From the NCBI GenBank assembly GCA_003150355.1, contig QAMJ01000015.1, forward strand, positions 36,391-100,390: DNA of 64,000 nt. The letters run 5' to 3'. Both the position numbers and the translations under genes were made by a program. Position 1 is the stretch's first letter; every line of letters begins with the position of its first letter. The notes under the pieces are model-generated. The model was given only the letters and a program-made list of their open reading frames with translations. It was not told the origin of the DNA and did no database searches. Shown here in pieces: positions 15,184-23,867 of this stretch. Source of the DNA: Clostridiales bacterium (lineage in GTDB: Bacteria > Bacillota > Clostridia > Oscillospirales > Oscillospiraceae).

Positions 15184-16386
15184 TCAGAGAGCGTCGACAA
15201 TAGCCTTGGTGTCTCTTGCGATGACAAGCTCCTCATTCGTGGGGAGGACGTAGACCTTGACCTTGGAGTCGGGAGTGGAGATCATGATGTCCTGACCGCG
15301 CTTTGCGTTTGCCTCGGGATCGATCTTCACGCCGAGATAGCCGAAGTATTCGCAGATAGCGGCTCTGGTGTATGAGGAGTTTTCGCCGACACCGGCAGTG
15401 AAGATGATGGCGTCAACGCCGTTCATCGCCGCAACGTAGGAGCCGACGACCTTCGCTACCCAGTAATGGAACATATCGAGCGCGAGCTGTGCTCTCTCGT
15501 TGCCCTCTTCTGCGGCCTTGTCCAGATCGCGGAAGTCGGAGGACACACCGGAGATACCGAGCACGCCGGACTTCTTGTTGAGGATGGTCAGCATGTCATC
15601 GATGCCGATGTTGTGCTTATTCATTATAAACTGCATTGCGCCCGGATCAAGGTCGCCGCAGCGGGTGCCCATCGGCAGGCCGACCAGAGGCGTAAAGCCC
15701 ATCGAGGTGTCGACGCACTTGCCGCCGTCGATCGCGCAGATGGAGGAGCCGTTGCCGAGGTGGCAGGATATGAGCTTCAGTTCCTCGGCAGGTCTGCCCA
15801 TGACCTCGGCGCAGTGACCGGAGACATAGCGGTGGGAAGTGCCGTGGAAGCCGTAGCGGCGGACGCTGTCATTCTTATAGTATTCGTAAGGCACAGCGTA
15901 CATATATGCCTTGCCCGGCATGGTCTGATGGAAAGCGGTGTCGAACACTGCGACCATGGGCACGTCGCCCATGACGGCCTGGCAGGCCTTGATGCCGGTG
16001 AGGTTTGCGGGGTTATGCAGCGGCCCGAAGGGGATGCACTCCTCGATAGCGTCCATGACCGGTCCGTTAATGAGAACGGGCTGGGAGAACTTCTCGCCGC
16101 CGTGGAGCACACGGTGGCCGACAGCGTCTATCTCACTCATGGAGGAGATCACGCCGTACTCGGGGCTTACGAGCTTGTCGATAGATGCGGCGATAGCCTC
16201 GGCATGCGTGGGCATGGGGATATCCGCTTCAAAAACCTTCTTGTTGCCGACCAGCGGGGTGTGCTTGAGATGACCGTCAATGCCGATGCGCTCGCACAGG
16301 CCCTTGGCCATGACCTTTTCGGTCTCCATGTCGATCAGCTGATACTTAAGAGAGGAGCTGCCGGCATTGATAACAAGGATCTTCAT
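15184..16386 (-). CDS. ackA: Acetate kinase
   Basis: Converts acetyl phosphate + ADP to acetate + ATP, the energy-yielding end step of acetate fermentation in anaerobes. 400 aa, full length. Seen are VINAGSSSLKYQL at the N-terminus, GHRVLHGGEKF, VFDTAFHQTMP, RRYGFHGTSH (catalytic Arg and His region), HLGNGSS (ATP/phosphate loop), DTSMGFTPL and FTAGVGENS. No phosphotransacetylase gene is next to it. It is transcribed divergently from tmcAL, from a promoter at 16,447-16,474. Confidence 0.97.
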   Translation of the reverse strand: MKILVINAGSSSLKYQLIDMETEKVMAKGLCERIGIDGHLKHTPLVGNKKVFEADIPMPTHAEAIAASIDKLVSPEYGVISSMSEIDAVGHRVLHGGEKFSQPVLINGPVMDAIEECIPFGPLHNPANLTGIKACQAVMGDVPMVAVFDTAFHQTMPGKAYMYAVPYEYYKNDSVRRYGFHGTSHRYVSGHCAEVMGRPAEELKLISCHLGNGSSICAIDGGKCVDTSMGFTPLVGLPMGTRCGDLDPGAMQFIMNKHNIGIDDMLTILNKKSGVLGISGVSSDFRDLDKAAEEGNERAQLALDMFHYWVAKVVGSYVAAMNGVDAIIFTAGVGENSSYTRAAICEYFGYLGVKIDPEANAKRGQDIMISTPDSKVKVYVLPTNEELVIARDTKAIVDAL

Positions 16387-16446
16387 TATTTGTTTTCCTT
16401 TCTATTGTAAATCCTGCCTGAATTAGATAAAATAGCATCAATAACT

Positions 16447-16474
16447 ATTCTAATACATTTGCGTGAAAAATCAA
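16447..16474 (-). promoter_or_regulatory. Promoter of ackA
   Basis: Minus strand: TTGATT (16469-16474), 16-base spacer, TAGAAT (16447-16452). The leader before the ackA ATG is about 55 bases. Confidence 0.5.
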
Positions 16475-16499
16475 GATTTTTTTATTCGGAGACTTTAAG

Positions 16500-17696
16500 A
16501 TGAATATAGCCGGTATCGTATGTGAATATAACCCTTTCCACAGCGGGCATTTGCACCAGCTCGCCGAGACCCGCCGCGCCCTCGGTGAGGATACGCTGAC
16601 GGTGTGCGTGATGTCCGGGGACTTTGTCCAGCGCGGGGAAGCAGCGATGTTTTCCAAATTTGCCCGCGCCGAGGCCGCCTGCCGCGCGGGTGCCAGCCTT
16701 GTGCTTGAGCTTCCGCTGCCGTGGTGTCTGTCTTCCGCTGAGGGCTTTGCTATGGGCGCGGTCTCGCTGCTCGCCGCTGTCGGCTGTACGCAGCTGAGCT
16801 TCGGCAGCGAGAGCGGTGATGTTGAGACGCTTCGAAAGCTTGCCCGGGAAATACTCGATCCGGACACCCAGCGGGAGATCGCAGCGCTGCTTCAGCGCTT
16901 GCCGGAGCTGTCCTACGCTATGGCGCGCGAGCGGGTGCTGACGGAAAAGCTGGGGGAGTGCGGCAGTCTTCTCTCGCAGCCAAATAACATCCTTGCTGTC
17001 GAATACCTCAAGGCCATCTATAAAAAAACCTATCCCATTACCCCCGTCACAGTAAAGCGCATCGGCAGCGGGCACGATAAAGCGGGGGAGCAGGGCCCCA
17101 AGTCCGCGTCGGAGCTTAGGGGACTGATGGAGACAGGCGCGGATATTTCGGAATATATCCCGGAGGCGGCGCTGTCCGTGTACCGCCGTGAGCGCGCGGC
17201 GGGGCGCGGACGGGACAAGGCGGTGCTTGAGACAGCGCTGCTGTCCCGGCTGCGCATGCTCGATAGAAACGTGTATGAAAGCCTGCCCGACGGCGGCGAC
17301 GGCGCGGGTGCGCGGCTGTGGAAAGCCGTCAGAGAAGAGAGCACGCTTGAGGACATCGCGCAGGCGGCAAGGACAAAGCGCTATCCGCTCGCACGGATGC
17401 GCCGCATGCTGCTGTGCGCCGCGCTCGGCGTTAGTGCAGAATATACAAAGACGCTCCCGCCATATGCAAGGGTGCTGGCCGCCGACTCTGCTGGCTGCGC
17501 GTATCTGCGCGAGATCGACGGAAAGTCAGCCGTACCGGTGCTTACGAAGCCCGCCGCTGTCCGCCGTCTGGACGGCGGCGCGGCCAAAGTGTTCGCGCTC
17601 GGCGCATCGGCACATGATGTCTATACCCTCCAAAACGTTACAAATAGTGACAGAAAATGCGGTCAGGACTGGCGAAACGGACCTGTTATTGTGTAA
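16500..17696 (+). CDS. tmcAL: tRNA(Met) cytidine acetate ligase
   Basis: Makes N4-acetylcytidine at the wobble position of elongator tRNA(Met) from acetate and ATP. 398 aa. The nucleotidyltransferase signature is GIVCEYNPFHSGHLHQL (HxGH, 16-19). VMSGDFVQRGEAAMFSKFARA, ELPLPWCLSSAEGFAMGAV, and SFGSESGDVETL with the later KRIGSGH are all typical of the YlbM family. CGGAGA is the ribosome site. The last ~15 residues extend past the usual end. Its substrate acetate is the product of the divergent neighbour ackA, an arrangement seen in other Firmicutes. Confidence 0.95.
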   Translation: MNIAGIVCEYNPFHSGHLHQLAETRRALGEDTLTVCVMSGDFVQRGEAAMFSKFARAEAACRAGASLVLELPLPWCLSSAEGFAMGAVSLLAAVGCTQLSFGSESGDVETLRKLAREILDPDTQREIAALLQRLPELSYAMARERVLTEKLGECGSLLSQPNNILAVEYLKAIYKKTYPITPVTVKRIGSGHDKAGEQGPKSASELRGLMETGADISEYIPEAALSVYRRERAAGRGRDKAVLETALLSRLRMLDRNVYESLPDGGDGAGARLWKAVREESTLEDIAQAARTKRYPLARMRRMLLCAALGVSAEYTKTLPPYARVLAADSAGCAYLREIDGKSAVPVLTKPAAVRRLDGGAAKVFALGASAHDVYTLQNVTNSDRKCGQDWRNGPVIV

Positions 17697-17747
17697 TTTC
17701 CATAAAATGTGTTTTTGCGCGGAAAGTAATTTAGTAATTTAAGTTTA

Positions 17748-17776
17748 TTGCAATTTGACTCGTCATAGTGCATAAT
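17748..17776 (+). promoter_or_regulatory. Promoter of the liv operon
   Basis: TTGCAA (17748-17753), 17-base spacer, CATAAT (17771-17776). The leader to the livK start codon is about 74 bases and holds no strong hairpin. Confidence 0.5.
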
Positions 17777-17856
17777 CATCATATCGTTACCGAAACACAT
17801 CTGTCCGCGAGATAGAGACAGTTTCGGCAACATAGTAATTTATAGGAGGAACCAAA

Positions 17857-19059
17857 ATGAAAAAGGTTATTGCACTTGTTCTGGCACTCGTTATGGTGTT
17901 TGCACTGTGCGCCTGCGGCAGCAGCGACAGCGCCAGCAGCACTAAGGCGGCTTCCAGTGATGAGAAGGTCATCAAGATAGGCGTCTTCGAGCCTACCAGC
18001 GGTCAGAATGCCGCCGGCGGCAAGAAGGAAATTCTCGGTATCGAGTATGCCCACTCTCTCAATCCTACTATTGATATTAACGGCGAGACTTACAATATAG
18101 AGCTCGTCTATGCGGATAACGCATCCGACGCAGCCAAGGCTCCCTCCGCGGCTCAGCTTCTTATAAGCAATAATGTCTCTGTTGTTATCGGTACTTATGG
18201 CTCCGGCTGCGCCATCGCTGCCGGCGATCTGTTCGCCGAGGCCAAGATCCCCGCGATCGGCACTTCCTGCACCAACCCCCAGGTCACTCTTGGCAATGAC
18301 TACTACTTCCGCATCGCTTACATCGACCCGTTCCAGGGGGCGGTCATGGCAAGCTACGCTCTCAAGAACGGCTGCAAGAACTGCGTCGTTATAGTTGAGG
18401 CCGGCGATGACTACTCCGCAGGCTTCGGCAACTACTTCTCCGAGGCAATGGTCAACGGCGGCGCATCCTGCGATACCGTCACTTTCCAGACTGGCGAGAC
18501 CGACTTCTCCACCATCATGGCAAACATCAAGTCTAAGGGCTATGACGGCATCTTCGCTCCTGTCTCCATCGAGACCGCTCCTCTGATCATCAACCAGGCT
18601 CGTGAAGCCGGTGTTGACTGCCAGATTATGGCCGGCGACACTTGGGACGATATCTCCATTGCTGAGCGCGCAGGCGCAAACGCAAACGGCGTTTTCTTCT
18701 CCGCTTTCTTCGATGCTTCCGATACGAGCAACGAAGCCGGTGTTGAGTTCAACAAGGGCATCCTTGAGTGGATCGCTGCCGACGCGACCAGGACCGAGAA
18801 CAACGGCGGCGCTGCCGACGCTATCTCCTCCGTCACCCCCTGCGGCTACGATGCTTACATGGCAGCCTACAACGCCATCCTCGCTGCACAGAGCACCGAC
18901 GGTGAAGCCATCCGCGACGCTCTCGCAAGCCTCGAGGTCAAGGGCCTTGTCACCGGCGACCTGAAGTTCGATGAGAACGGCGACGCTATCAAGAACTATG
19001 TTGCTATCAAGACTTTCCAGGACGGCAAGATAGTCTTCTCCGATGCTTACACCGGCTGA
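17857..19059 (+). CDS. livK: Branched-chain amino-acid ABC transporter substrate-binding lipoprotein
   Basis: The receptor of a HAAT-family importer for Leu/Ile/Val or similar, 400 aa. A signal peptide ends in the lipobox ALCAC (Cys about residue 21), followed by a Ser-rich linker. The periplasmic-binding fold (Peripla_BP_6) starts at KVIKIGVFEPTSGQNAAGGKKEI. Typical later strands are VSVVIGTYGSGCAIA, PAIGTSCTNPQVT and IVEAGDDYSAGFGNYF. AGGAGG lies before the ATG. It is first in livKHMGF. Confidence 0.95.
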   Translation: MKKVIALVLALVMVFALCACGSSDSASSTKAASSDEKVIKIGVFEPTSGQNAAGGKKEILGIEYAHSLNPTIDINGETYNIELVYADNASDAAKAPSAAQLLISNNVSVVIGTYGSGCAIAAGDLFAEAKIPAIGTSCTNPQVTLGNDYYFRIAYIDPFQGAVMASYALKNGCKNCVVIVEAGDDYSAGFGNYFSEAMVNGGASCDTVTFQTGETDFSTIMANIKSKGYDGIFAPVSIETAPLIINQAREAGVDCQIMAGDTWDDISIAERAGANANGVFFSAFFDASDTSNEAGVEFNKGILEWIAADATRTENNGGAADAISSVTPCGYDAYMAAYNAILAAQSTDGEAIRDALASLEVKGLVTGDLKFDENGDAIKNYVAIKTFQDGKIVFSDAYTG

Positions 19060-19095
19060 TAGTTGATCCAGTGCTTTTACTAATGCAAACGTAAG

Positions 19096-19127
19096 CGTTT
19101 TCCCCGGCGGTCTTCGCCGGGGAAACG
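19096..19127 (+). terminator. Hairpin between livK and livH (probable partial terminator)
   Basis: A 13-14 base GC-rich stem (19096-19109 with 19115-19127) has a TCTT-type loop and is followed shortly by CCGTTTTTTCT. Its position after the binding-protein gene suggests it lets only part of the transcripts into livHMGF. Confidence 0.7.
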
Positions 19128-19171
19128 TTCCGTTTTTTCTCGCAGATATAGAATTGTTAGGAGGCTGTAAT

Positions 19172-20059
19172 ATGCACACTGCCACATATTACATAGATCT
19201 GCTGCTGTCCGGCATTACGGTCGGCAGCCTTTATGCGTTGATTGCCATCGGCTACACCATGGTCTACGGCATCCTTCGCCTTATCAACTTTGCCCATGGC
19301 GATATCTTTATGATGGCCGGCTTTTTCATGGTTTATATCAGCGCTTCAATGCCTATGGCAGTCGCTATCCCCGTCGTGCTCATTATGACGGTGGCGCTCG
19401 GTCTGCTCATTGAGCGCGCGGCGTATAAGCCTCTGCGCAGCGCCCCGCGTATGTCGGTCATGATATCGGCCATCGGCGTGTCATACCTGCTGCAGAACCT
19501 CGCAACCTACATAACCGGCGGCCTTGCAAGACCGTATCCTGAGATACCCTTCCTGAAGGGCACCTTCATGCTCGGTGCGCTCAAGATAAAGATCATCACG
19601 GTCGTCACCCCGCTGCTCACCATTCTGCTCGTCATCGCGCTCGTGATTTTCATCAACCATACCAAGACCGGCATGGCGATGCGTGCTGTGTCCCGCGACT
19701 TTGATACTGCCCGTCTCATGGGCATCAAGGTCAACAATATTATTTCCGTGACCTTCATCATCGGCTCTTTCCTTGCCGGTGTCGGCTCAATTCTTTACTT
19801 CAGCAATTACGGTCAGGTCAGCCCGACCATCGGCGCCATGCCCGGACTCAAGGCCTTTGTTGCCGCGGTCTTCGGCGGCATCGGCTCGATCCCCGGGGCT
19901 GTCCTCGGCGCATATATAATCGGTATCTGTGAATCTCTGATCAAGGCGAATGACGCGATCGCTATCTTCAGCAACGCCTTCACCTTTGCTCTGCTGATTC
20001 TGGTGCTGCTGTTCAAGCCCAACGGAATGTTCGGCGAGAAGCTTGCGGAGAAAGTGTGA
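19172..20059 (+). CDS. livH: Branched-chain amino-acid ABC transporter permease LivH
   Basis: One of two membrane subunits, about 295 aa and 7-8 helices. The start is the ATG at 19172 with AGGAGG upstream; an earlier in-frame start at 19154 precedes that ribosome site. GSLYALIAIGYTMVYGILRLINFAHGDIFM is the family N-terminus, TGMAMRAVSRDFDTARLMGIKVN is the ATPase-contact loop, and AAVFGGIGSIPGAVLGAYIIG is near the end. Confidence 0.95.
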   Translation: MHTATYYIDLLLSGITVGSLYALIAIGYTMVYGILRLINFAHGDIFMMAGFFMVYISASMPMAVAIPVVLIMTVALGLLIERAAYKPLRSAPRMSVMISAIGVSYLLQNLATYITGGLARPYPEIPFLKGTFMLGALKIKIITVVTPLLTILLVIALVIFINHTKTGMAMRAVSRDFDTARLMGIKVNNIISVTFIIGSFLAGVGSILYFSNYGQVSPTIGAMPGLKAFVAAVFGGIGSIPGAVLGAYIIGICESLIKANDAIAIFSNAFTFALLILVLLFKPNGMFGEKLAEKV

Positions 20060-20063
20060 GATC

Positions 20064-21146
20064 ATGACCAATAAGAAAAGAGATATTATACTTTCAGTCG
20101 TATTCGCGGCAGTGATCGTTGCGCTGCTTATCTATATTGATAAGGAGCAGCACTATTCCATGCTCGCCTCCGTCATCCAGAAGGCGTCCATCTATGCTCT
20201 GCTTGCCGTCTCCCTGAACCTGCTCAACGGCTTTACCGGCCTGTTCTCACTCGGCCAGGCGGGCTTCATGATGCTCGGCGCTTATACCTACGCTATCCTC
20301 ACCATCCCCCTTGAGCAGCATGCAAGCGTTTATCAGTACTTTAACGGCGGCGTTGTCAATGTCTGCCTGCCGCCCATCGTCGGAGTTATCGCCGCAGGTC
20401 TTGTCGCTGTCGTGTTTGCGTGGCTCGTCGGTAAGCCTTGCCTGCGCCTCAAGAGCGACTATCTCGCCATCGCCACCCTCGGCTTTGCTGAAATTCTCCG
20501 CGCACTTATCCAGTGGGATGTCCTCGGCCCTGTGACCAACGCCTCCAACATTCTCAAGAAGTTCCCGAAGTTTGACAGCATCCTCACCCCTGTCATCATT
20601 TCCGCGTTCTGCATCTTCCTCATCGTCCTGCTCATCAATTCCTCCTACGGCCGCGCCTTCAAGGCCATCCGCGAGGATGAGATCGCGGCCGAGGCGATGG
20701 GCATCAACCTTGCCAAGACCAAGATGCAGGCCTTCCTCACCAGCTCTTTCTTCGCCGGCATCGGCGGCGCGCTGCTGGCGATGTTCCAGGCCAGCGTTCA
20801 GGCGAGGTCGTTTACCTCCGCCATGACTTATGAGATACTGCTCATCGTCGTCATCGGCGGCATCGGCTCTGTCACGGGCTCGATAATCGGCAGCTTCCTG
20901 TATATCGCGGCCTCGGAGTGGTGGCTGCGCTTCCTTGATGACTCCCAGACCTACCTCGGCGTGAACATTTCGTTCATGCGCGGCGGCTTCCGTATGGTCG
21001 TTTTCTCAGTCGTCATCATGCTTATCGTTCTGTTCTACCGGCAGGGCATCATGGGCACGAAGGAATTTTCGTGGCAGGGAATAATCAACTTCTTCAAGCG
21101 CATCTTCAGAAAGAACAAGGGAAAGGCGGTACAGGACAATGGCTGA
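20064..21146 (+). CDS. livM: Branched-chain amino-acid ABC transporter permease LivM
   Basis: The second membrane subunit, about 360 aa. The start chosen is the ATG at 20064, 4 bases after the livH stop. Family marks are LLNGFTGLFSLGQAGFMMLGAY, then KPCLRLKSDYLAIATLGFAEI, SYGRAFKAIREDEIAAEAMGI (ATPase-contact loop) and GGIGSVTGSIIGSF. The C-terminus overlaps livG by 8 bases. Confidence 0.95.
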   Translation: MTNKKRDIILSVVFAAVIVALLIYIDKEQHYSMLASVIQKASIYALLAVSLNLLNGFTGLFSLGQAGFMMLGAYTYAILTIPLEQHASVYQYFNGGVVNVCLPPIVGVIAAGLVAVVFAWLVGKPCLRLKSDYLAIATLGFAEILRALIQWDVLGPVTNASNILKKFPKFDSILTPVIISAFCIFLIVLLINSSYGRAFKAIREDEIAAEAMGINLAKTKMQAFLTSSFFAGIGGALLAMFQASVQARSFTSAMTYEILLIVVIGGIGSVTGSIIGSFLYIAASEWWLRFLDDSQTYLGVNISFMRGGFRMVVFSVVIMLIVLFYRQGIMGTKEFSWQGIINFFKRIFRKNKGKAVQDNG

Positions 21147-21981
21147 AAACGTTCTGCATATTGAAAATATAACCATGCAGTTCGGCGGCGTTGTCGCCGT
21201 CAATAACCTGAACCTCGATGTCAACAAGGGTGAGATAATCGCCCTTATCGGCCCGAACGGCGCGGGCAAGACCACCGCGTTCAACTGCGTCACCGGCGTC
21301 TATGAGCCGACCAACGGCAAGATAGACTTCATGGGCGAGACGATCGTTGAGAACTACCCGCAGGGCAAAATGAAAAAGATCTATGCCGGTGAGAATATGG
21401 GTATGTACGATAAGGTCGTCTCCCTCACTCCCGATGTGATAACCGGAAAGGGCATCGCCCGTACCTTCCAGAATATCCGTCTGTTCTCCAAGCTCAGCGT
21501 TTTCGAGAACGTCATCATCGCAAAGCATATGCGCGCAAAGCAGAACTTCTTCTCTGCCGCCCTGCACCTGAACGGCGCAGAGGAAAAGCGCATGCGTGAG
21601 GAGACCATGGCTCTGCTTGAGGAGCAGGGGCTCGATAAGTATAAGGACGATGTCGCCGGCAGCCTGCCTTATGGCATCCAGCGCCGTCTTGAGATCGCCC
21701 GCGCTCTCGCTACCGAGCCGAAGCTTCTCCTGCTTGATGAGCCTGCCGCCGGTATGAACCCGCAGGAGACTCTTGAGCTTGCGGACTTCATCGTTGAGAT
21801 CAGGAAGAAATATGATCTCTCCGTGTTCCTTGTCGAGCACCACATGGATCTTGTTATGAACATCAGCGACAGGATATATGTCCTCGATTTCGGTAAGCTT
21901 ATCGCGGAAGGCGTTCCCTCCGAGATACAGAACAATGTCAAAGTCATAGACGCATACCTGGGGGTGAGCGAGGATGAGTGA
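21139..21981 (+). CDS. livG: Branched-chain amino-acid ABC transporter ATPase LivG
   Basis: An ATPase of 280 aa. Walker A is GPNGAGKTT, and ARTFQNIRLF is the Q-loop region. The signature is SLPYGIQRRLEIARAL, a LivG-type variant of LSGGQ. Walker B is LLLDEPAAGMNP and the H-loop is VEHHMDLV. A lysine/acid-rich insertion after residue 60 (GETIVENYPQGKMKKIYAGENMGMYD) is longer than in E. coli LivG. It overlaps livF by 8 bases. Confidence 0.95.
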   Translation: MAENVLHIENITMQFGGVVAVNNLNLDVNKGEIIALIGPNGAGKTTAFNCVTGVYEPTNGKIDFMGETIVENYPQGKMKKIYAGENMGMYDKVVSLTPDVITGKGIARTFQNIRLFSKLSVFENVIIAKHMRAKQNFFSAALHLNGAEEKRMREETMALLEEQGLDKYKDDVAGSLPYGIQRRLEIARALATEPKLLLLDEPAAGMNPQETLELADFIVEIRKKYDLSVFLVEHHMDLVMNISDRIYVLDFGKLIAEGVPSEIQNNVKVIDAYLGVSEDE

Positions 21982-22684
21982 TGTTATACTCAGCGTAAAG
22001 GACCTTAAGGTCAACTACGGCGGCATCGAAGCCGTCAAGGGCATATCCTTTGATGTTCCCCGCGGTGAGATCGTCACCCTGATCGGCGCAAACGGCGCCG
22101 GTAAGTCCACAACGCTCAAGGCCATCGCCGGGCTTGTCAAGCCGAGCGCGGGCTCCATTGAGTTTAACGGCGCGAACATTACCGGCAAGGATCCCTCCTC
22201 TATCGTTGGCTCCGGTATCACTCTTGTCCCCGAAGGCCGCCGCGTGTTTGATAATATGTCCGTCCTTGAGAACATCAAGATCGGCGCGTACCTGCGCACT
22301 GACAGTCTGGACGACGATATCGAGTGGGTGTATTCACTCTTCCCGCGCCTCAAGGAGCGCAGCTGGCAGCTGGCCGGTACGCTCTCCGGCGGCGAGCAGC
22401 AGATGCTTGCCGTTGCCCGCGCGCTGATGAGCCATCCGCAGGTCATTATGATGGATGAGCCGTCGCTGGGTCTTGCCCCGCTGGTCGTCAAGGGTATCTT
22501 TGATATCATCAGAGAAATCAACAAAAACGGCACCACCGTTCTTCTCATCGAGCAGAACGCCAACATGGCGCTCAAGGCTGCGAATGACGCCTACGTGCTT
22601 GAGACCGGCAGTATTACCCTGTCCGGTACCGGCGCGGAGCTTCTCGCGAACGAGCAGGTCAGAAAGGCCTACCTCGGCAGCTGA
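21974..22684 (+). CDS. livF: Branched-chain amino-acid ABC transporter ATPase LivF
   Basis: The second ATPase, 236 aa. Walker A is GANGAGKST, TLVPEGRRVFDNMSVLENI is the LivF-type Q-loop region, LSGGEQQML the signature, VIMMDEPSLGL Walker B, and LIEQNA the H-loop position (glutamine-Asn form usual for LivF). It is the last gene of livKHMGF, followed by a strong terminator. Confidence 0.95.
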   Translation: MSDVILSVKDLKVNYGGIEAVKGISFDVPRGEIVTLIGANGAGKSTTLKAIAGLVKPSAGSIEFNGANITGKDPSSIVGSGITLVPEGRRVFDNMSVLENIKIGAYLRTDSLDDDIEWVYSLFPRLKERSWQLAGTLSGGEQQMLAVARALMSHPQVIMMDEPSLGLAPLVVKGIFDIIREINKNGTTVLLIEQNANMALKAANDAYVLETGSITLSGTGAELLANEQVRKAYLGS

Positions 22685-22696
22685 TACAAAGCTTTT

Positions 22697-22735
22697 ATAC
22701 GGACGGATATCCGCTCTTTGGATATCCGTCCGTAT
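22697..22735 (+). terminator. Terminator of the liv operon
   Basis: A perfect 16-bp stem (22697-22712 with 22720-22735) has a 7-base loop and is followed by TTTACTTTA. It begins 12 bases after the livF stop. Confidence 0.88.
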
Positions 22736-22747
22736 TTACTTTATCCA

Positions 22748-22775
22748 TTGCCTGTGGTAAAATAATCTGTAAAAT
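22748..22775 (+). promoter_or_regulatory. Promoter of prfA
   Basis: TTGCCT (22748-22753), 16-base spacer, TAAAAT (22770-22775), 19 bases before the prfA ATG; the leader would be very short but includes CGGAG. Confidence 0.4.
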
Positions 22776-22794
22776 CCAATTATCGGAGTGACAC

Positions 22795-23865
22795 ATGTTC
22801 GATAGTATTAAACAGCTTCAGCGGCAGTATGAGCTGCTCTGCGCAAGAATGGAGGAGCCTTCCACCTACTCTGACCCGGCGGCCTATTCTAAATATGAGC
22901 GCGAAGCGCGTGAGCTTCAGCCCATTGTGACCGCGTATACCGAGTACCAGCAGGCTGATTCACGGATGCAGGAAGCGCTTGAACTCATGGGCGACAGTGA
23001 GATGCGTGAGCTTGCGCAGGAGGAATACGCTCAGGCCAAGGCGGATAAGGAGCGGCTTGAGCAGGAGATAAAGATACTTCTGCTGCCCAAGGATCCTAAC
23101 GATGCGAAGAACGTCATCATGGAGATACGCGGCGGCGTCGGCGGGGAAGAGGGTATGCTTTTTGCGGCAGATCTGTTCCGTATGTATTCGATGTATGCCG
23201 AGTCCAAGGGCTGGAAGATCGATGTTGCCAACGTCAGTGAGACCGAGCTTGGCGGCATAAAGGAGATAAGCTTCGTTGTCGAGGGTAACGGCGCGTATTC
23301 ACGGCTCAAGTTTGAAGCCGGCGGTCACCGCGTCCAGCGCGTCCCGGTCACGGAGTCCGGCGGCAGGATACACACCTCGGCCGCAACGGTCGCCGTCCTG
23401 CCCGAGGTCGAGGAGGTCGACTTCCAGCTTAACCCCAATGACCTCAAGATCGATACCTACCGTTCCTCCGGTGCCGGCGGTCAGCATGTCAATAAAACCG
23501 AGAGCGCGATCCGCATTACCCATATCCCTACCGGAACCGTCGTCGAGTGTCAGGATGAGCGCAGCCAGTATAAGAACAAGGATCGCGCCATGCAGATCCT
23601 CCGCTCAAAGCTCTATGAAGCAGAGCAGGCGAGGCAGCATGCGGCAGTCGCGAGCGAGCGGCGGAGTCAGATCGGGTCAGGTGACCGCAGCGAGCGCATC
23701 CGCACCTATAATTTCCCGCAGAACCGCGTGACGGATCACCGCCTCAGCGGAGACAATAAGAATTTCAATATCCAGAGCATAATAAACGGGAACCTTGACC
23801 CGCTTATCGACTGCCTTGTTACCGCCGATCAGGCGGCAAAGCTTCAAGCGCAAACGGAGGTGTAG
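22795..23865 (+). CDS. prfA: Peptide chain release factor 1
   Basis: Reads UAA and UAG stop codons and triggers release of the finished chain on the ribosome. 356 aa, full length. PVT in HRVQRVPVTESGGRIHTS is the RF1-type stop-codon tripeptide (RF2 has SPF), and SSGAGGQHVNKTESA holds the catalytic GGQ. The gene is separated by only 2 bases from the sua5-coaE fusion. No prmC (the GGQ methylase) gene precedes it here. Confidence 0.97.
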   Translation: MFDSIKQLQRQYELLCARMEEPSTYSDPAAYSKYEREARELQPIVTAYTEYQQADSRMQEALELMGDSEMRELAQEEYAQAKADKERLEQEIKILLLPKDPNDAKNVIMEIRGGVGGEEGMLFAADLFRMYSMYAESKGWKIDVANVSETELGGIKEISFVVEGNGAYSRLKFEAGGHRVQRVPVTESGGRIHTSAATVAVLPEVEEVDFQLNPNDLKIDTYRSSGAGGQHVNKTESAIRITHIPTGTVVECQDERSQYKNKDRAMQILRSKLYEAEQARQHAAVASERRSQIGSGDRSERIRTYNFPQNRVTDHRLSGDNKNFNIQSIINGNLDPLIDCLVTADQAAKLQAQTEV

Positions 23866-23867
23866 CA

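Noticed and set aside
17779..19185. 468-codon open frame on the minus strand across livK
   Set aside because: Antisense of a clear lipoprotein gene; Val/Ala/Gly/Asp-rich product without a domain.
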